DNA of 9,308 bases, taken from assembly GCA_020433835.1 (NCBI GenBank), contig JAGRBY010000262.1, positions 1 through 9,308 on the forward strand, given 5' to 3'. Shown piece after piece: positions 1 through 5,865 of the stretch. The notes below the pieces were generated by a model that saw only the letters and a list, made by a program, of their open reading frames with translations, had not been told where the DNA came from and ran no database searches. Origin of the DNA: Anaerolineae bacterium. Lineage in GTDB: Bacteria; Chloroflexota; Anaerolineae; 4572-78; J111. The first letter of the stretch is position 1. Every line of letters begins with the position of its first letter. A program made the translations under genes and the position numbers.

Positions 1-165
1 ACCGCCTCGAAAGAAAAAGGTGAGATCATTAGCGTCAGCCGTAAAGATCGAAAATTACGATGGCGATTCAAAACAGGTGGCCCTGTACCCTCCTCACCCC
101 TGGTGGTTGATGGAATTGTTTACGTTGGCTCAACCGATCATTATGTCTATGCCTTACCATGTTAA
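1..165 (+). CDS. C-terminal end of a PQQ-repeat beta-propeller protein (5' truncated)
   Basis: The first 54 codons of the window are the end of a gene that starts outside it; the stop is TAA at 163-165. The peptide has the signature of PQQ-type (quinoprotein-like) propeller blades: a W-x-F-x-TGG-x-V strand followed by SSP-x-V-x-DG-x-VYVGS-x-D and a closing VYAL strand, which is one complete blade near the end of the chain. Such blades occur in BamB-like proteins, dehydrogenases, and as C-terminal sensor domains of bacterial Ser/Thr kinases. Because a PP2C phosphatase follows 70 bp downstream on the same strand, a kinase-propeller fusion is an attractive guess, but nothing visible here shows a kinase domain. 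There is no terminator-like hairpin in the 70-bp gap, so cotranscription with the phosphatase is possible. Confidence 0.8.
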   Translation, partial: TASKEKGEIISVSRKDRKLRWRFKTGGPVPSSPLVVDGIVYVGSTDHYVYALPC

Positions 166-194
166 CCTGATTATCAAATCATAATAACCAAACA

Positions 195-222
195 TTGCCT
201 TATTTTCAACCTTAAATACAAT
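195..222 (+). promoter_or_regulatory. Candidate sigma70-type promoter before the PP2C gene
   Basis: TTGCCT (195-200, 4 of 6 to consensus) and TACAAT (217-222, 5 of 6) are separated by 16 bp. Transcription from it would begin near 229, giving only a few bases before the GTG at 236, so the message would be almost leaderless. This fits the lack of a good Shine-Dalgarno site there. It is a pattern match only. Confidence 0.3.
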
Positions 223-235
223 CGGGACTTGTTCA

Positions 236-1162
236 GTGAAGTTTTTTCGAAAACTTTTCTCCCAATCAAAAGTTGATGTTGTTCCTTCCGAACTCCAACC
301 AATGTCGGGCGAAAATGGAAACCTAAGCCAGCAAAAAACTGTTTTATCTGAAAGTGTTGTACTTTTGAAGCATTTACCTCTGGGACTTCATGTTGGTCAA
401 TTTTCAGATCGAGGCCGTCAGCGAAAGCGAAACGAAGACTCGCTGTATGTCATGTATACTGTGCTTAACCACGAGTATGGACACGAGGATTTTGGGCTGT
501 TTATTGTCGCTGATGGTATGGGAGGTCACCAAAAAGGTGAAGTGGCCAGTGCCCTCGCTGCGCAAAAATGTGCCGGAAATATCCTAAAAGAAATTTATAT
601 ACCGGAACTCATCGGTGAGCACAAAGTTGATAGCCGACCGCTTAACGAAGTGCTTACTTCAGCCGTCGCTGCCGCGAATGAGGCCGTGCAAAAAGAAGTG
701 CCTAATGGCGGAACAACTCTGACCACGGTTTTGGTGATGGGTAATACTGCTTACATCGCTCACATTGGCGATACGCGGGTTTATCTCTTCAAAGATAATG
801 AACTGAAACAGATCACCAAAGATCATTCGCTCGCCAGTCGGCTTGAAGAGATAGGACAATCGACCGCCGAGGAGATCCAACAGGCTCAAAATGTTCTTTA
901 CAAAGCCATCGGGCAAAGTGATTTGGTAGAGGCCGATGTTGATATCTATTCTCAACATTTACCTCCCGGTGCATCCCTATTTATGTGTACGGATGGATTA
1001 TGGGGATTAGTCAATAATGATGATATAAAAAGCATCTTAATCCAAGCTGATACCCCCCAATTGGCGTGTGAGCAATTAGTACAACGGGCAAACGAGGCTG
1101 GGGGTCGGGATAATATCACGACCATCATTGTCTCGATGGGGAATGAAAATCAAGAGAGTTAA
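236..1162 (+). CDS. PP2C-family protein Ser/Thr phosphatase
   Basis: A 308-residue PPM/PP2C metal-dependent protein phosphatase, predicted cytosolic, removing phosphate from Ser/Thr of proteins. The family motifs are all in order: SDRG-x-x-R-x-x-NED (about 57-68), VADGMGGH (91-98), GGTTLTT (158-164), IGDTR followed by TKDHS (177-198), CTDGLWG (251-257) and GGRDNIT (289-295). The expected metal-binding aspartates are D58, D93, D253 and D292, so it should be active. The phosphatase domain begins near residue 50 after a poorly conserved basic N-terminal tail (MKFFRKLF). There is no membrane segment, unlike longer PrpC/Stp homologues. The GTG start at 236 has only a weak ribosome site; ATG at 302 would remove 22 residues outside the domain and lacks a ribosome site too. 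It is followed after 54 bp by the J-VWA gene, on the same strand, and presumably opposes a Ser/Thr kinase encoded nearby. Confidence 0.93.
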   Translation: MKFFRKLFSQSKVDVVPSELQPMSGENGNLSQQKTVLSESVVLLKHLPLGLHVGQFSDRGRQRKRNEDSLYVMYTVLNHEYGHEDFGLFIVADGMGGHQKGEVASALAAQKCAGNILKEIYIPELIGEHKVDSRPLNEVLTSAVAAANEAVQKEVPNGGTTLTTVLVMGNTAYIAHIGDTRVYLFKDNELKQITKDHSLASRLEEIGQSTAEEIQQAQNVLYKAIGQSDLVEADVDIYSQHLPPGASLFMCTDGLWGLVNNDDIKSILIQADTPQLACEQLVQRANEAGGRDNITTIIVSMGNENQES

Positions 1163-1170
1163 TACGTCGT

Positions 1171-1195
1171 CGCCTTTTCTTTATTAAAGAAGGCG
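1171..1195 (+). promoter_or_regulatory. Intercistronic hairpin between the PP2C and J-VWA genes
   Basis: CGCCTT (1171-1176) pairs with AAGGCG (1190-1195), and an inner CTTTA/TAAAG pairing extends the arms around a very small loop with a TT bulge. There is no following T tract, so it is not a standard intrinsic terminator. The 3' arm carries the only purine-rich AAGAAGG near the ATG at 1196, which would be hidden in the folded form. It may set translation or message stability between the two genes. Confidence 0.4.
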
Positions 1196-1216
1196 ATGTT
1201 ATCGAAAGTGCCCCGA

Positions 1217-2701
1217 ATGCAACCGAACAAAAATTATTATGCTATTCTTGAGGTAGACTCTGGTGCTACCGCCGAGAATGAAATCAGGAAATCGTATCGG
1301 GTATTGGTGCGTAAGTATCACCCCGATGTCAATCAGGATCCTGACACCGCTGAATTGTTCAAAGACGTACAAGAAGCTTATGAAATTCTCAGCAATCCTG
1401 ACCAACGGCAAACCTATGACCGACTGCGAGCCGCAGAAGGATTGGATAAATCATCCTCTATAAACTTGCGAACTAAAGTTAGCCATAATCATTTGCTAAC
1501 AAATGTTGAAGAGCAAGCATTTTACGTTTTAATGGATGTTACTCCAGCTACAGACTTGCCCATCGCACGCTTGCCCTTAAATTTGTGCCTGGTTTTAGAT
1601 CGCAGCACGTCGATGCAAGGGATGCGGTTGCAACAAGTCAAAGAAGGTACGCGCCAAATCATTGATCGGCTCAATGAAGGGGATGCTCTCAGCGTGGTGG
1701 TTTTCAGCGATAGAGCAGAAGTAATTTTGCCCAGCCAACGGGGCATCGATAAGGCTATGGCCAAATCTATCGCCAGTACCATTCAACCCAGTGGCGGTAC
1801 GGAGATGTTTCAAGGATTGCAAGCCGGTTTGGATGAGTTAGCCAAAAACCGCGGCAAATCTTCGGTAAATCACCTTATCCTTCTCACCGACGGGCAGACC
1901 TACGGTGATGAACAAGATTGTCTGAAAAAGGCGGAATGGGCCGGTCACAACCAGATCAGCCTGACGACCATGGGTGTTGGATCGGATTGGAACGAGAATT
2001 TATTGGACCAGATGGCGGCTTCTTCGGGAGGTACATCGGTTTACATCGACTCACCGCGAAAAATTGTTGATGTTTTCAAAGATACTATTCGCAGTTTGAG
2101 CAATGTTGTGGCTCGTGAACTAACCCTAAACGTTAATCCGTCGGATGGTATTACCCTTAAGGAACTGTTTCAAATCACGCCGCATATTCATCGCCTGGAT
2201 ATGATGGCGGAAAAGATTATTCTTGGGCCGCTTGGCACCGGCCACGGCAAAACGTTACTTATGGAATTTCGAGTCCATGCCCACACGATGCTCGGTCAAA
2301 AACGCTTGATGCGCATCACCATCGATAGTGATGTGCCGGGCCAAAACGACCGTCGCAGTTGGGAATGGGTTGACGTATATAGTGAATTTGTTGATACGCA
2401 ACAAACCAACATCGAAATTCCGGCCTCTATTATTACCGCTCTTGGTAAATTAGCCATCTTCAAAATGCAAGAAAAAGCTATGGATGATTTAGAAAAGGGG
2501 CAGGTTAGCGCCGCCACGCAGCGGTTAGAGACAATGGCCACCCGATTACTGAATTTGGGTGAAACAGACCTGGCCAGAGCCGCCCTTTTGGAAGCCGGAC
2601 GGTTGGCCCGCACAGGCGATTTATCGGCAGAAGGTCGAAAGAAAATAAAATATGGTACGCGTAGTTTATCGATACTACCAAAGGAGATAAATCGTGATTA
2701 A
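1217..2701 (+). CDS. J-domain / von Willebrand factor A domain fusion protein
   Basis: A 494-residue protein joining an Hsp40 J-domain to a VWA domain. Residues about 6-69 are a full J-domain: NYYAILEV opening, the HPD tripeptide at 35-37 (needed to stimulate DnaK) and EAYEILSNP-x-x-R-x-x-YD. Residues about 122-293 form a VWA fold with an intact MIDAS metal site: D-R-S-T-S (D128, S130, S132), T195 in GGTEM and D225 in LLTDG. A beta-rich segment (about 298-393) and an Ala/Leu-rich helical tail (about 398-488) follow, as in other bacterial soluble VWA proteins. No signal peptide or membrane helix is visible. I chose ATG 1217 because GAAAG lies 8 bp upstream and it leaves a natural short lead into the J-domain. 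ATG 1196 (501 residues) is possible, but its purine tract is only 2 bp away. The end overlaps the FHA gene by 8 bases, indicating translational coupling. Targets are unknown. Confidence 0.9.
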   Translation: MQPNKNYYAILEVDSGATAENEIRKSYRVLVRKYHPDVNQDPDTAELFKDVQEAYEILSNPDQRQTYDRLRAAEGLDKSSSINLRTKVSHNHLLTNVEEQAFYVLMDVTPATDLPIARLPLNLCLVLDRSTSMQGMRLQQVKEGTRQIIDRLNEGDALSVVVFSDRAEVILPSQRGIDKAMAKSIASTIQPSGGTEMFQGLQAGLDELAKNRGKSSVNHLILLTDGQTYGDEQDCLKKAEWAGHNQISLTTMGVGSDWNENLLDQMAASSGGTSVYIDSPRKIVDVFKDTIRSLSNVVARELTLNVNPSDGITLKELFQITPHIHRLDMMAEKIILGPLGTGHGKTLLMEFRVHAHTMLGQKRLMRITIDSDVPGQNDRRSWEWVDVYSEFVDTQQTNIEIPASIITALGKLAIFKMQEKAMDDLEKGQVSAATQRLETMATRLLNLGETDLARAALLEAGRLARTGDLSAEGRKKIKYGTRSLSILPKEINRD

Positions 2702-3203
2702 GTGTCCATTTTGTGGAACCACTCACGTAGCGAATACGCTTTTCTGCAGCGAATGTGGAACTTATCTTCTAGAAGACGATCGCCGTGGCACGGATCCCTT
2801 AGGAACCGATGAAATAGGCTGGGTCGGTGAAGATGAGGACGATGCTGAAGCGGGACATCTTATCAAAGGCACCGGCCCTTTGTCAATTCGCTTAAAAATA
2901 ATTGAGTCAGGACGAGAAGTAGAAGCCGCGCTTAACAAAGCTATCCATATGGGACGTCTGGATCCGGCGAGTGACGTTTTTCCTGAAGTTGACTTAACGA
3001 ATGATAACGGCTTGGAAAAAGGCGTTTCGCGGCGCCATGCGCGTATCCTCAAACGTGAGGGTACCGTTGTGGTTGAAGATTTGGGGAGTATTAACGGTAC
3101 GTTTATTAACAGTAAACGGTTGGCCCCCTATCTTCCGGAAGTCCTCCGCCATGGTGATCAACTTCAATTGGGCAAACTGCTCATTGAAGTCGAGATGTTT
3201 TAA
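2694..3203 (+). CDS. Zinc-ribbon / FHA-domain phosphopeptide-binding protein
   Basis: A 169-residue protein with two modules. An N-terminal zinc ribbon has CPFC at 4-7 and CSEC at 18-21. After an acidic linker (about 28-58) comes a forkhead-associated domain (about 65-165), which binds phosphothreonine peptides. The FHA hallmarks are complete: I-x-MGR (84-88), S-R-R-H (112-115) and the loop GSINGTF-x-N (131-139), with S112, R113 and N134 expected to contact the phosphopeptide. The GTG start at 2694 is fixed by AAGGAG at 2681-2686, 7 bp upstream; both lie inside the end of the J-VWA gene, so the two are translationally coupled. An adjacent phosphatase and a VWA scaffold suggest it reads the phosphorylation state of a shared partner. 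It probably acts in the cytosol. The specific ligand cannot be read from the sequence. Confidence 0.9.
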   Translation: MIKCPFCGTTHVANTLFCSECGTYLLEDDRRGTDPLGTDEIGWVGEDEDDAEAGHLIKGTGPLSIRLKIIESGREVEAALNKAIHMGRLDPASDVFPEVDLTNDNGLEKGVSRRHARILKREGTVVVEDLGSINGTFINSKRLAPYLPEVLRHGDQLQLGKLLIEVEMF

Positions 3204-3223
3204 CATTGGAATAAAATGGGTTG

Positions 3224-3253
3224 TTGAACCAAAGTCGAGGGAATGTTTATATT
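3224..3253 (+). promoter_or_regulatory. Weak candidate promoter before the 81-residue protein gene
   Basis: TTGAAC (3224-3229) and TATATT (3248-3253) are 18 bp apart, in the 82-bp gap after the FHA gene. A small dyad GGAAT/ATTCC (3240-3244 and 3251-3255) overlaps the -10 box. The gene may equally be read through from the upstream genes, as no terminator is seen between them. Confidence 0.25.
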
Positions 3254-3285
3254 CCTGTGAGTTATCTTAAGTAAGGAGTTGCCTT

Positions 3286-3531
3286 GTGTCTATTACGGTT
3301 ATCATCCATGTCCAAGGTGGGGATGCTATTCTCGGCGAAATTGAAGAGATGCCTGATCCCCTGGCAAACTACGTAACATTTACCAACGTTCGTGCCCGGG
3401 ACGGCAAGCCGGTAATTTATATTGATCGAGAAGCTACACGGATCATGTTTCCCTGGCATCGAATTAGTTTTCTCGAAACGCTGCCATCCGAAGAAGATCA
3501 CGAAGAAATTGAAAGCTTCTTCCGCGATTAG
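3286..3531 (+). CDS. Small acidic protein of unknown function (81 residues)
   Basis: I do not recognise this family. The gene is well supported: AAGGAG at 3273-3278 sits 7 bp before the GTG start, and an intrinsic terminator follows 32 bp after the TAG. The first two thirds alternate hydrophobic and polar residues as in beta strands (ITVIIHV, AILGEIEEM, YVTFTNV, PVIYIDR), and the segment IMFPWHRISFLETLP could be a final strand. This pattern suits a small SH3-like or Sm-like beta barrel, but that is inference from pattern only. The last 14 residues are strongly acidic (EEDHEEIESFFRD). It has no cysteine, signal peptide or membrane helix. Its place at the end of the PP2C/J-VWA/FHA block suggests it belongs to that system. 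Confidence 0.8.
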   Translation: MSITVIIHVQGGDAILGEIEEMPDPLANYVTFTNVRARDGKPVIYIDREATRIMFPWHRISFLETLPSEEDHEEIESFFRD

Positions 3532-3563
3532 GACATAGCCAGGATAATAATAAAGTACGCCCA

Positions 3564-3596
3564 CCGCCACAGCTTTGTGATTTGTGGCGGTTTTTT
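3564..3596 (+). terminator. Rho-independent terminator ending the signalling gene block
   Basis: CCGCCACA (3564-3571) pairs perfectly with TGTGGCGG (3583-3590) around an 11-base loop, and six T residues follow (3591-3596). It lies 32 bp after the stop codon of the 81-residue protein. It separates this block from the CpXC gene downstream. Confidence 0.9.
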
Positions 3597-3601
3597 ATTC
3601 T

Positions 3602-3630
3602 TTGACATTTCATGAGTCACCGAGTAATAT
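3602..3630 (+). promoter_or_regulatory. Sigma70-type promoter for the CpXC gene
   Basis: A perfect -35 TTGACA (3602-3607) is followed after exactly 17 bp by TAATAT (3625-3630). The -35 box begins only 6 bases after the T tract of the preceding terminator, so one transcription unit ends and the next begins in about 40 bp. A start near 3637 would leave a leader of roughly 80 nt. Confidence 0.55.
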
Positions 3631-3717
3631 AACGGCTTAAGCTTATGAATGTATACTCTATGCGTATCGCATTATCAGGTGTAATCGCTTTGTAAATTTA
3701 GAAAGGTATCGAAAGTT

Positions 3718-4920
3718 ATGGCTGTTCAACAAGTCACGCCGATTGTTTGTTCTAATTGTCGAACGCAGTACAATGCTCCGATCAATAACATTATCAATGG
3801 TCAGGATCAGGTTATGAAAGGGGCTTTTTTGCAGGGGCGCATTAATCTTTCGCAGTGTCCCCAATGTGGAACCGTAAATCGACCTGATGTTCCGATATTA
3901 TATTATGATCTTGAAAAAGAATTGGCGCTTGTCTTAGCGCCGGGTGGGCTGACATTAGACAAAACGACGCAAGAAAAGATGATCGGCACTTTAACCAACA
4001 GTCTGATCAACAGCTTGCCGACTGAACAACGAAAGTTTTATCTCTTTAACCCCCAGCAATTTTTATCGCTGGAAAGTATGGTCAAAGCCGTTTTAAAAGC
4101 TGACGGCATTACTGAAGAGATGCTCGATCAGCAAGCAGCTCGAACCAAGTTGATTCAAGAATTTATGCAAGCCCCTGATGAAGATACGCTAAAAGAATTG
4201 GTTAAAACCCATGATGAAGAATTAGATTATGAGTTTTTTGAGATTTTAACGGCCTATATGCAGGCAGCCAACATGGAAGGCGATCAAAACAGAGCCCAAA
4301 CCTTCTATGCCCTCAGAACTGTTCTGGCCCGCTGGAGTACAAAAGGCAAAGAGGCCGTTGCTGAAATCGACAAAAAGATCGGGTTGGTGGTTTTAGAGAA
4401 CCAAGAAGAACTTTTGGATAGACTCAGCCAGGCCACCACCGACGAAGAGATAGAAGGCTTGGTCGCAGCCGGTCATGGTCTGCTTGATTATACGTTCTTC
4501 CAAAAACTGACCGATAAGATTGATCGTGTTAGCAAAGCAGGGGATACGGCGTCAGCCACAGCTCTGCGTGAGTTACGCTCTAAAGTGTTGGAGATCAAAG
4601 CCCACCATGAAGAACAAAGTCGCATTGTTCTTGAGCGAGCAGGTAACTTACTTAAAGAAATTCTACAATCAAGCCGTCCCGATAAAGTCATCGACGAAAA
4701 TCTTGACCAAATCGACGAAGCCTTTTTCTTTATCTTGAGTGCCAATATCGACGAAGCACGGCGACAGGGCCACAATGAGACAGCCCAGGCTCTGGAAATG
4801 ATCGGCAACTTAACCATGGCCAAACTGCAAGGAATCGATCTCTCGGAAATGGAGGCCGATCCGGAACCCCCGGCTGAACAACCTCAAGAAAAACCGCAGA
4901 TCCATATCAGCCGCCGGTAA
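3718..4920 (+). CDS. CpXC-domain protein with three helical repeats
   Basis: A 400-residue soluble protein. The N-terminal part (about 8-130) resembles the CpXC domain, a presumed zinc-binding module of unknown function, with cysteine pairs C11/C14 (CSNC) and C47/C50 (CPQC). The rest is helical and carries three copies of a pattern of about 46 residues at 161-206, 248-293 and 324-369. Each copy has L/V-x8-L/I-D-x-x-FF-x-x-L, then a Gly at a helix break and an Ala/Leu-rich second helix. The conserved anchors are D170, D257 and D333, each followed three residues later by FF, giving spacings of 87 and 76. Similar helical repeats are familiar from CHAT-associated proteins of filamentous bacteria, which I recall rather than can show. 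The tail is Pro/Glu-rich (381-393). GAAAGG at 3701-3706 is 11 bp before the ATG. It has its own promoter and follows the phosphosignalling block, so a functional link is possible but unproven. Confidence 0.85.
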   Translation: MAVQQVTPIVCSNCRTQYNAPINNIINGQDQVMKGAFLQGRINLSQCPQCGTVNRPDVPILYYDLEKELALVLAPGGLTLDKTTQEKMIGTLTNSLINSLPTEQRKFYLFNPQQFLSLESMVKAVLKADGITEEMLDQQAARTKLIQEFMQAPDEDTLKELVKTHDEELDYEFFEILTAYMQAANMEGDQNRAQTFYALRTVLARWSTKGKEAVAEIDKKIGLVVLENQEELLDRLSQATTDEEIEGLVAAGHGLLDYTFFQKLTDKIDRVSKAGDTASATALRELRSKVLEIKAHHEEQSRIVLERAGNLLKEILQSSRPDKVIDENLDQIDEAFFFILSANIDEARRQGHNETAQALEMIGNLTMAKLQGIDLSEMEADPEPPAEQPQEKPQIHISRR

Positions 4921-4924
4921 TAAT

Positions 4925-5050
4925 TTGCCCTCGCTTGACCAGATTTTTGCAGGCGATTTTGAGATTTTAACCGTCTGCAACATCGAAAATTCAGTAGACT
5001 TCAGCATCCTGAAACAAATTCGTCGTATCGAAGGTGCTGAGGTCTACTGA
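4925..5050 (+). other. Possible small ORF or coding remnant downstream of the CpXC gene
   Basis: In a frame shifted by one from the CpXC gene, an open stretch runs past its stop to TGA at 5048-5050. From a TTG at 4925, four bases after the upstream stop codon, it would encode 41 residues with protein-like composition and codon choice, including LDQIFAGDFEILTV and FSILKQIRRIEG. There is no ribosome site at the TTG, so it could be the frameshifted end of a formerly longer protein, a tiny coupled gene, or chance. Against coding, its second half lies inside a 19-bp-stem inverted repeat. I do not recognise the product. Confidence 0.25.
4947..4980. repeat. Inverted repeat (9-bp stem) in the convergent gap
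   Basis: TTGCAGGCG (4947-4955) pairs with CGTCTGCAA (4972-4980), eight Watson-Crick pairs and one G-T, around a 16-base AT-rich loop. It lies 27 bp after the CpXC stop codon. No T tract follows on the plus strand; read on the minus strand, the stem is followed by AAAAAT, also not a T tract. Its role as a terminator is therefore uncertain. Confidence 0.45.
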
Positions 5051-5051
5051 A
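4990..5051. repeat. Long inverted repeat (19-bp stem), probable terminator of the minus-strand phosphoesterase gene
   Basis: Bases 4990-5008 pair with 5033-5051 over 19 positions with only two G-T wobbles (5000/5041 and 5007/5034). The 24-base loop can itself form a 4-bp TTCG/CGAA stem. Read on the minus strand, it begins 24 bp after the phosphoesterase stop codon and is followed by TTTT, so it could end that transcript. The plus-strand exit is AAAATC. The long, nearly perfect stem with an internal substem is more elaborate than a usual terminator. Confidence 0.55.
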
Positions 5052-5074
5052 AATCATCGGTGAAATTTGTGGCT

Positions 5075-5719
5075 TTAAAAATTCCCCGCAACTCTTATCA
5101 TTTCAACACTTCTTGACGCATCATCATAAATAACATAAGATGTTTGTCCATCTAACGGATAACCGACACTGCCCACGCCAACGATAAACGTTTCACCCGC
5201 CTTGATTGTAATTTGCGGCTGAATGCGTTTTTGCAGTTGGTTATCGGCCGTAAAACGCCAGATAATTTGACGATGGGTGTGGCCATGAAACATAAGGGGG
5301 ATACCGGCTTCTGTAAGCGCAGCCATGCTGTCCCACAACAGATCCGATTCTTGGTGAAGATAAGGAAATAGTCGCCCAAATGAAAAACTATGGCGACCCT
5401 CAATAACCTCATTAAGTGTGTTCAGTTGCTCCGGCCATAAGGGGGCCGCATGGGTCAGCCAAAAGTCGTTCATTTTTCGCTGCGGTGGCAAATTTAGAAT
5501 CCATCCCCGATTTTGGGGTGACAAGGCACGCCAGTTCGATACCTCCCAGTTGCCAAAAACTGTTGGCGCGTTAACTGACCTCACCAGCGCGACACATTCA
5601 TCGATGCCTATGTCTCCCAGGCAAAAATAGCCGTCGACATTATGTTGATGAGCATGCTGTAAAACAGCTTTTAGCGCCTCGGTATGGTTGTGTATATCAG
5701 AAAAAATAGCGTATCGCAT
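5075..5719 (-). CDS. YfcE-like calcineurin-type metallophosphoesterase
   Basis: A 214-residue protein of the calcineurin-like phosphoesterase superfamily, small YfcE/MJ0936-like branch, whose members hydrolyse phosphodiesters using two divalent metals. The motifs in order are FSDIH (D8, H10), LGDIG (D36), FGNWE (N57), LTHA (H90) and FHGHTH (H147, H149). The third motif is GN-W-E where many phosphoesterases have GN-H-E/D; YfcE-type enzymes often have Cys there, so loss of this His is tolerated in the branch, but Trp is noteworthy. Other metal ligands are intact and activity is plausible. There is no signal peptide, so it is cytosolic. The ATG at 5719 has no strong ribosome site. It is divergent from the methyltransferase gene and convergent with the CpXC gene. 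The substrate is unknown. Confidence 0.9.
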   Translation of the reverse strand: MRYAIFSDIHNHTEALKAVLQHAHQHNVDGYFCLGDIGIDECVALVRSVNAPTVFGNWEVSNWRALSPQNRGWILNLPPQRKMNDFWLTHAAPLWPEQLNTLNEVIEGRHSFSFGRLFPYLHQESDLLWDSMAALTEAGIPLMFHGHTHRQIIWRFTADNQLQKRIQPQITIKAGETFIVGVGSVGYPLDGQTSYVIYDDASRSVEMIRVAGNF

Positions 5720-5809
5720 AGCTCAAGAGTAACACAGCCGTCTTAATTCGGCAAGGTTAATTTAGAGCCATAACACGGGTTGACGCTTCTATTAGCGCTT
5801 TGGCTGTTA

Positions 5810-5838
5810 TTGAAATAATACCTAAATCTCGCTACAAT
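5810..5838 (+). promoter_or_regulatory. Sigma70-type promoter for the methyltransferase gene
   Basis: TTGAAA (5810-5815, 5 of 6) and TACAAT (5833-5838, 5 of 6) are spaced by exactly 17 bp. The expected start near 5845 lies about 20 bp before the ATG at 5866. This supports that start, because an upstream TTG at 5800 would lie before the promoter. Confidence 0.6.
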
Positions 5839-5865
5839 ATCGCTATTCTAATTGAGGTGTTTTTT

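Noticed and set aside
302..304. ATG at 302 as the PP2C start
   Set aside because: No ribosome site upstream, and the basic MKFFRKLF start from GTG 236 looks natural; it remains possible because the removed residues are outside the domain.
3652..3657. TATACT as a -10 for the CpXC gene
   Set aside because: No acceptable -35 at 16-18 bp upstream; the TTGACA/TAATAT pair at 3602-3630 is better.
4810..5007. Minus-strand open frame of 65 codons across the CpXC 3' end
   Set aside because: No ribosome site, composition typical of antisense sequence, and it overlaps the real gene.
5780..5785. TTGACG as the -35 of the methyltransferase promoter
   Set aside because: Only a poor -10 (TGTTAT) at a 19-bp spacing follows it.
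5800..5865. N-terminal extension of the methyltransferase from a TTG at 5800
   Set aside because: A good promoter (5810-5838) lies inside it, and the ATG at 5866 has GAGGTG 6 bp upstream.
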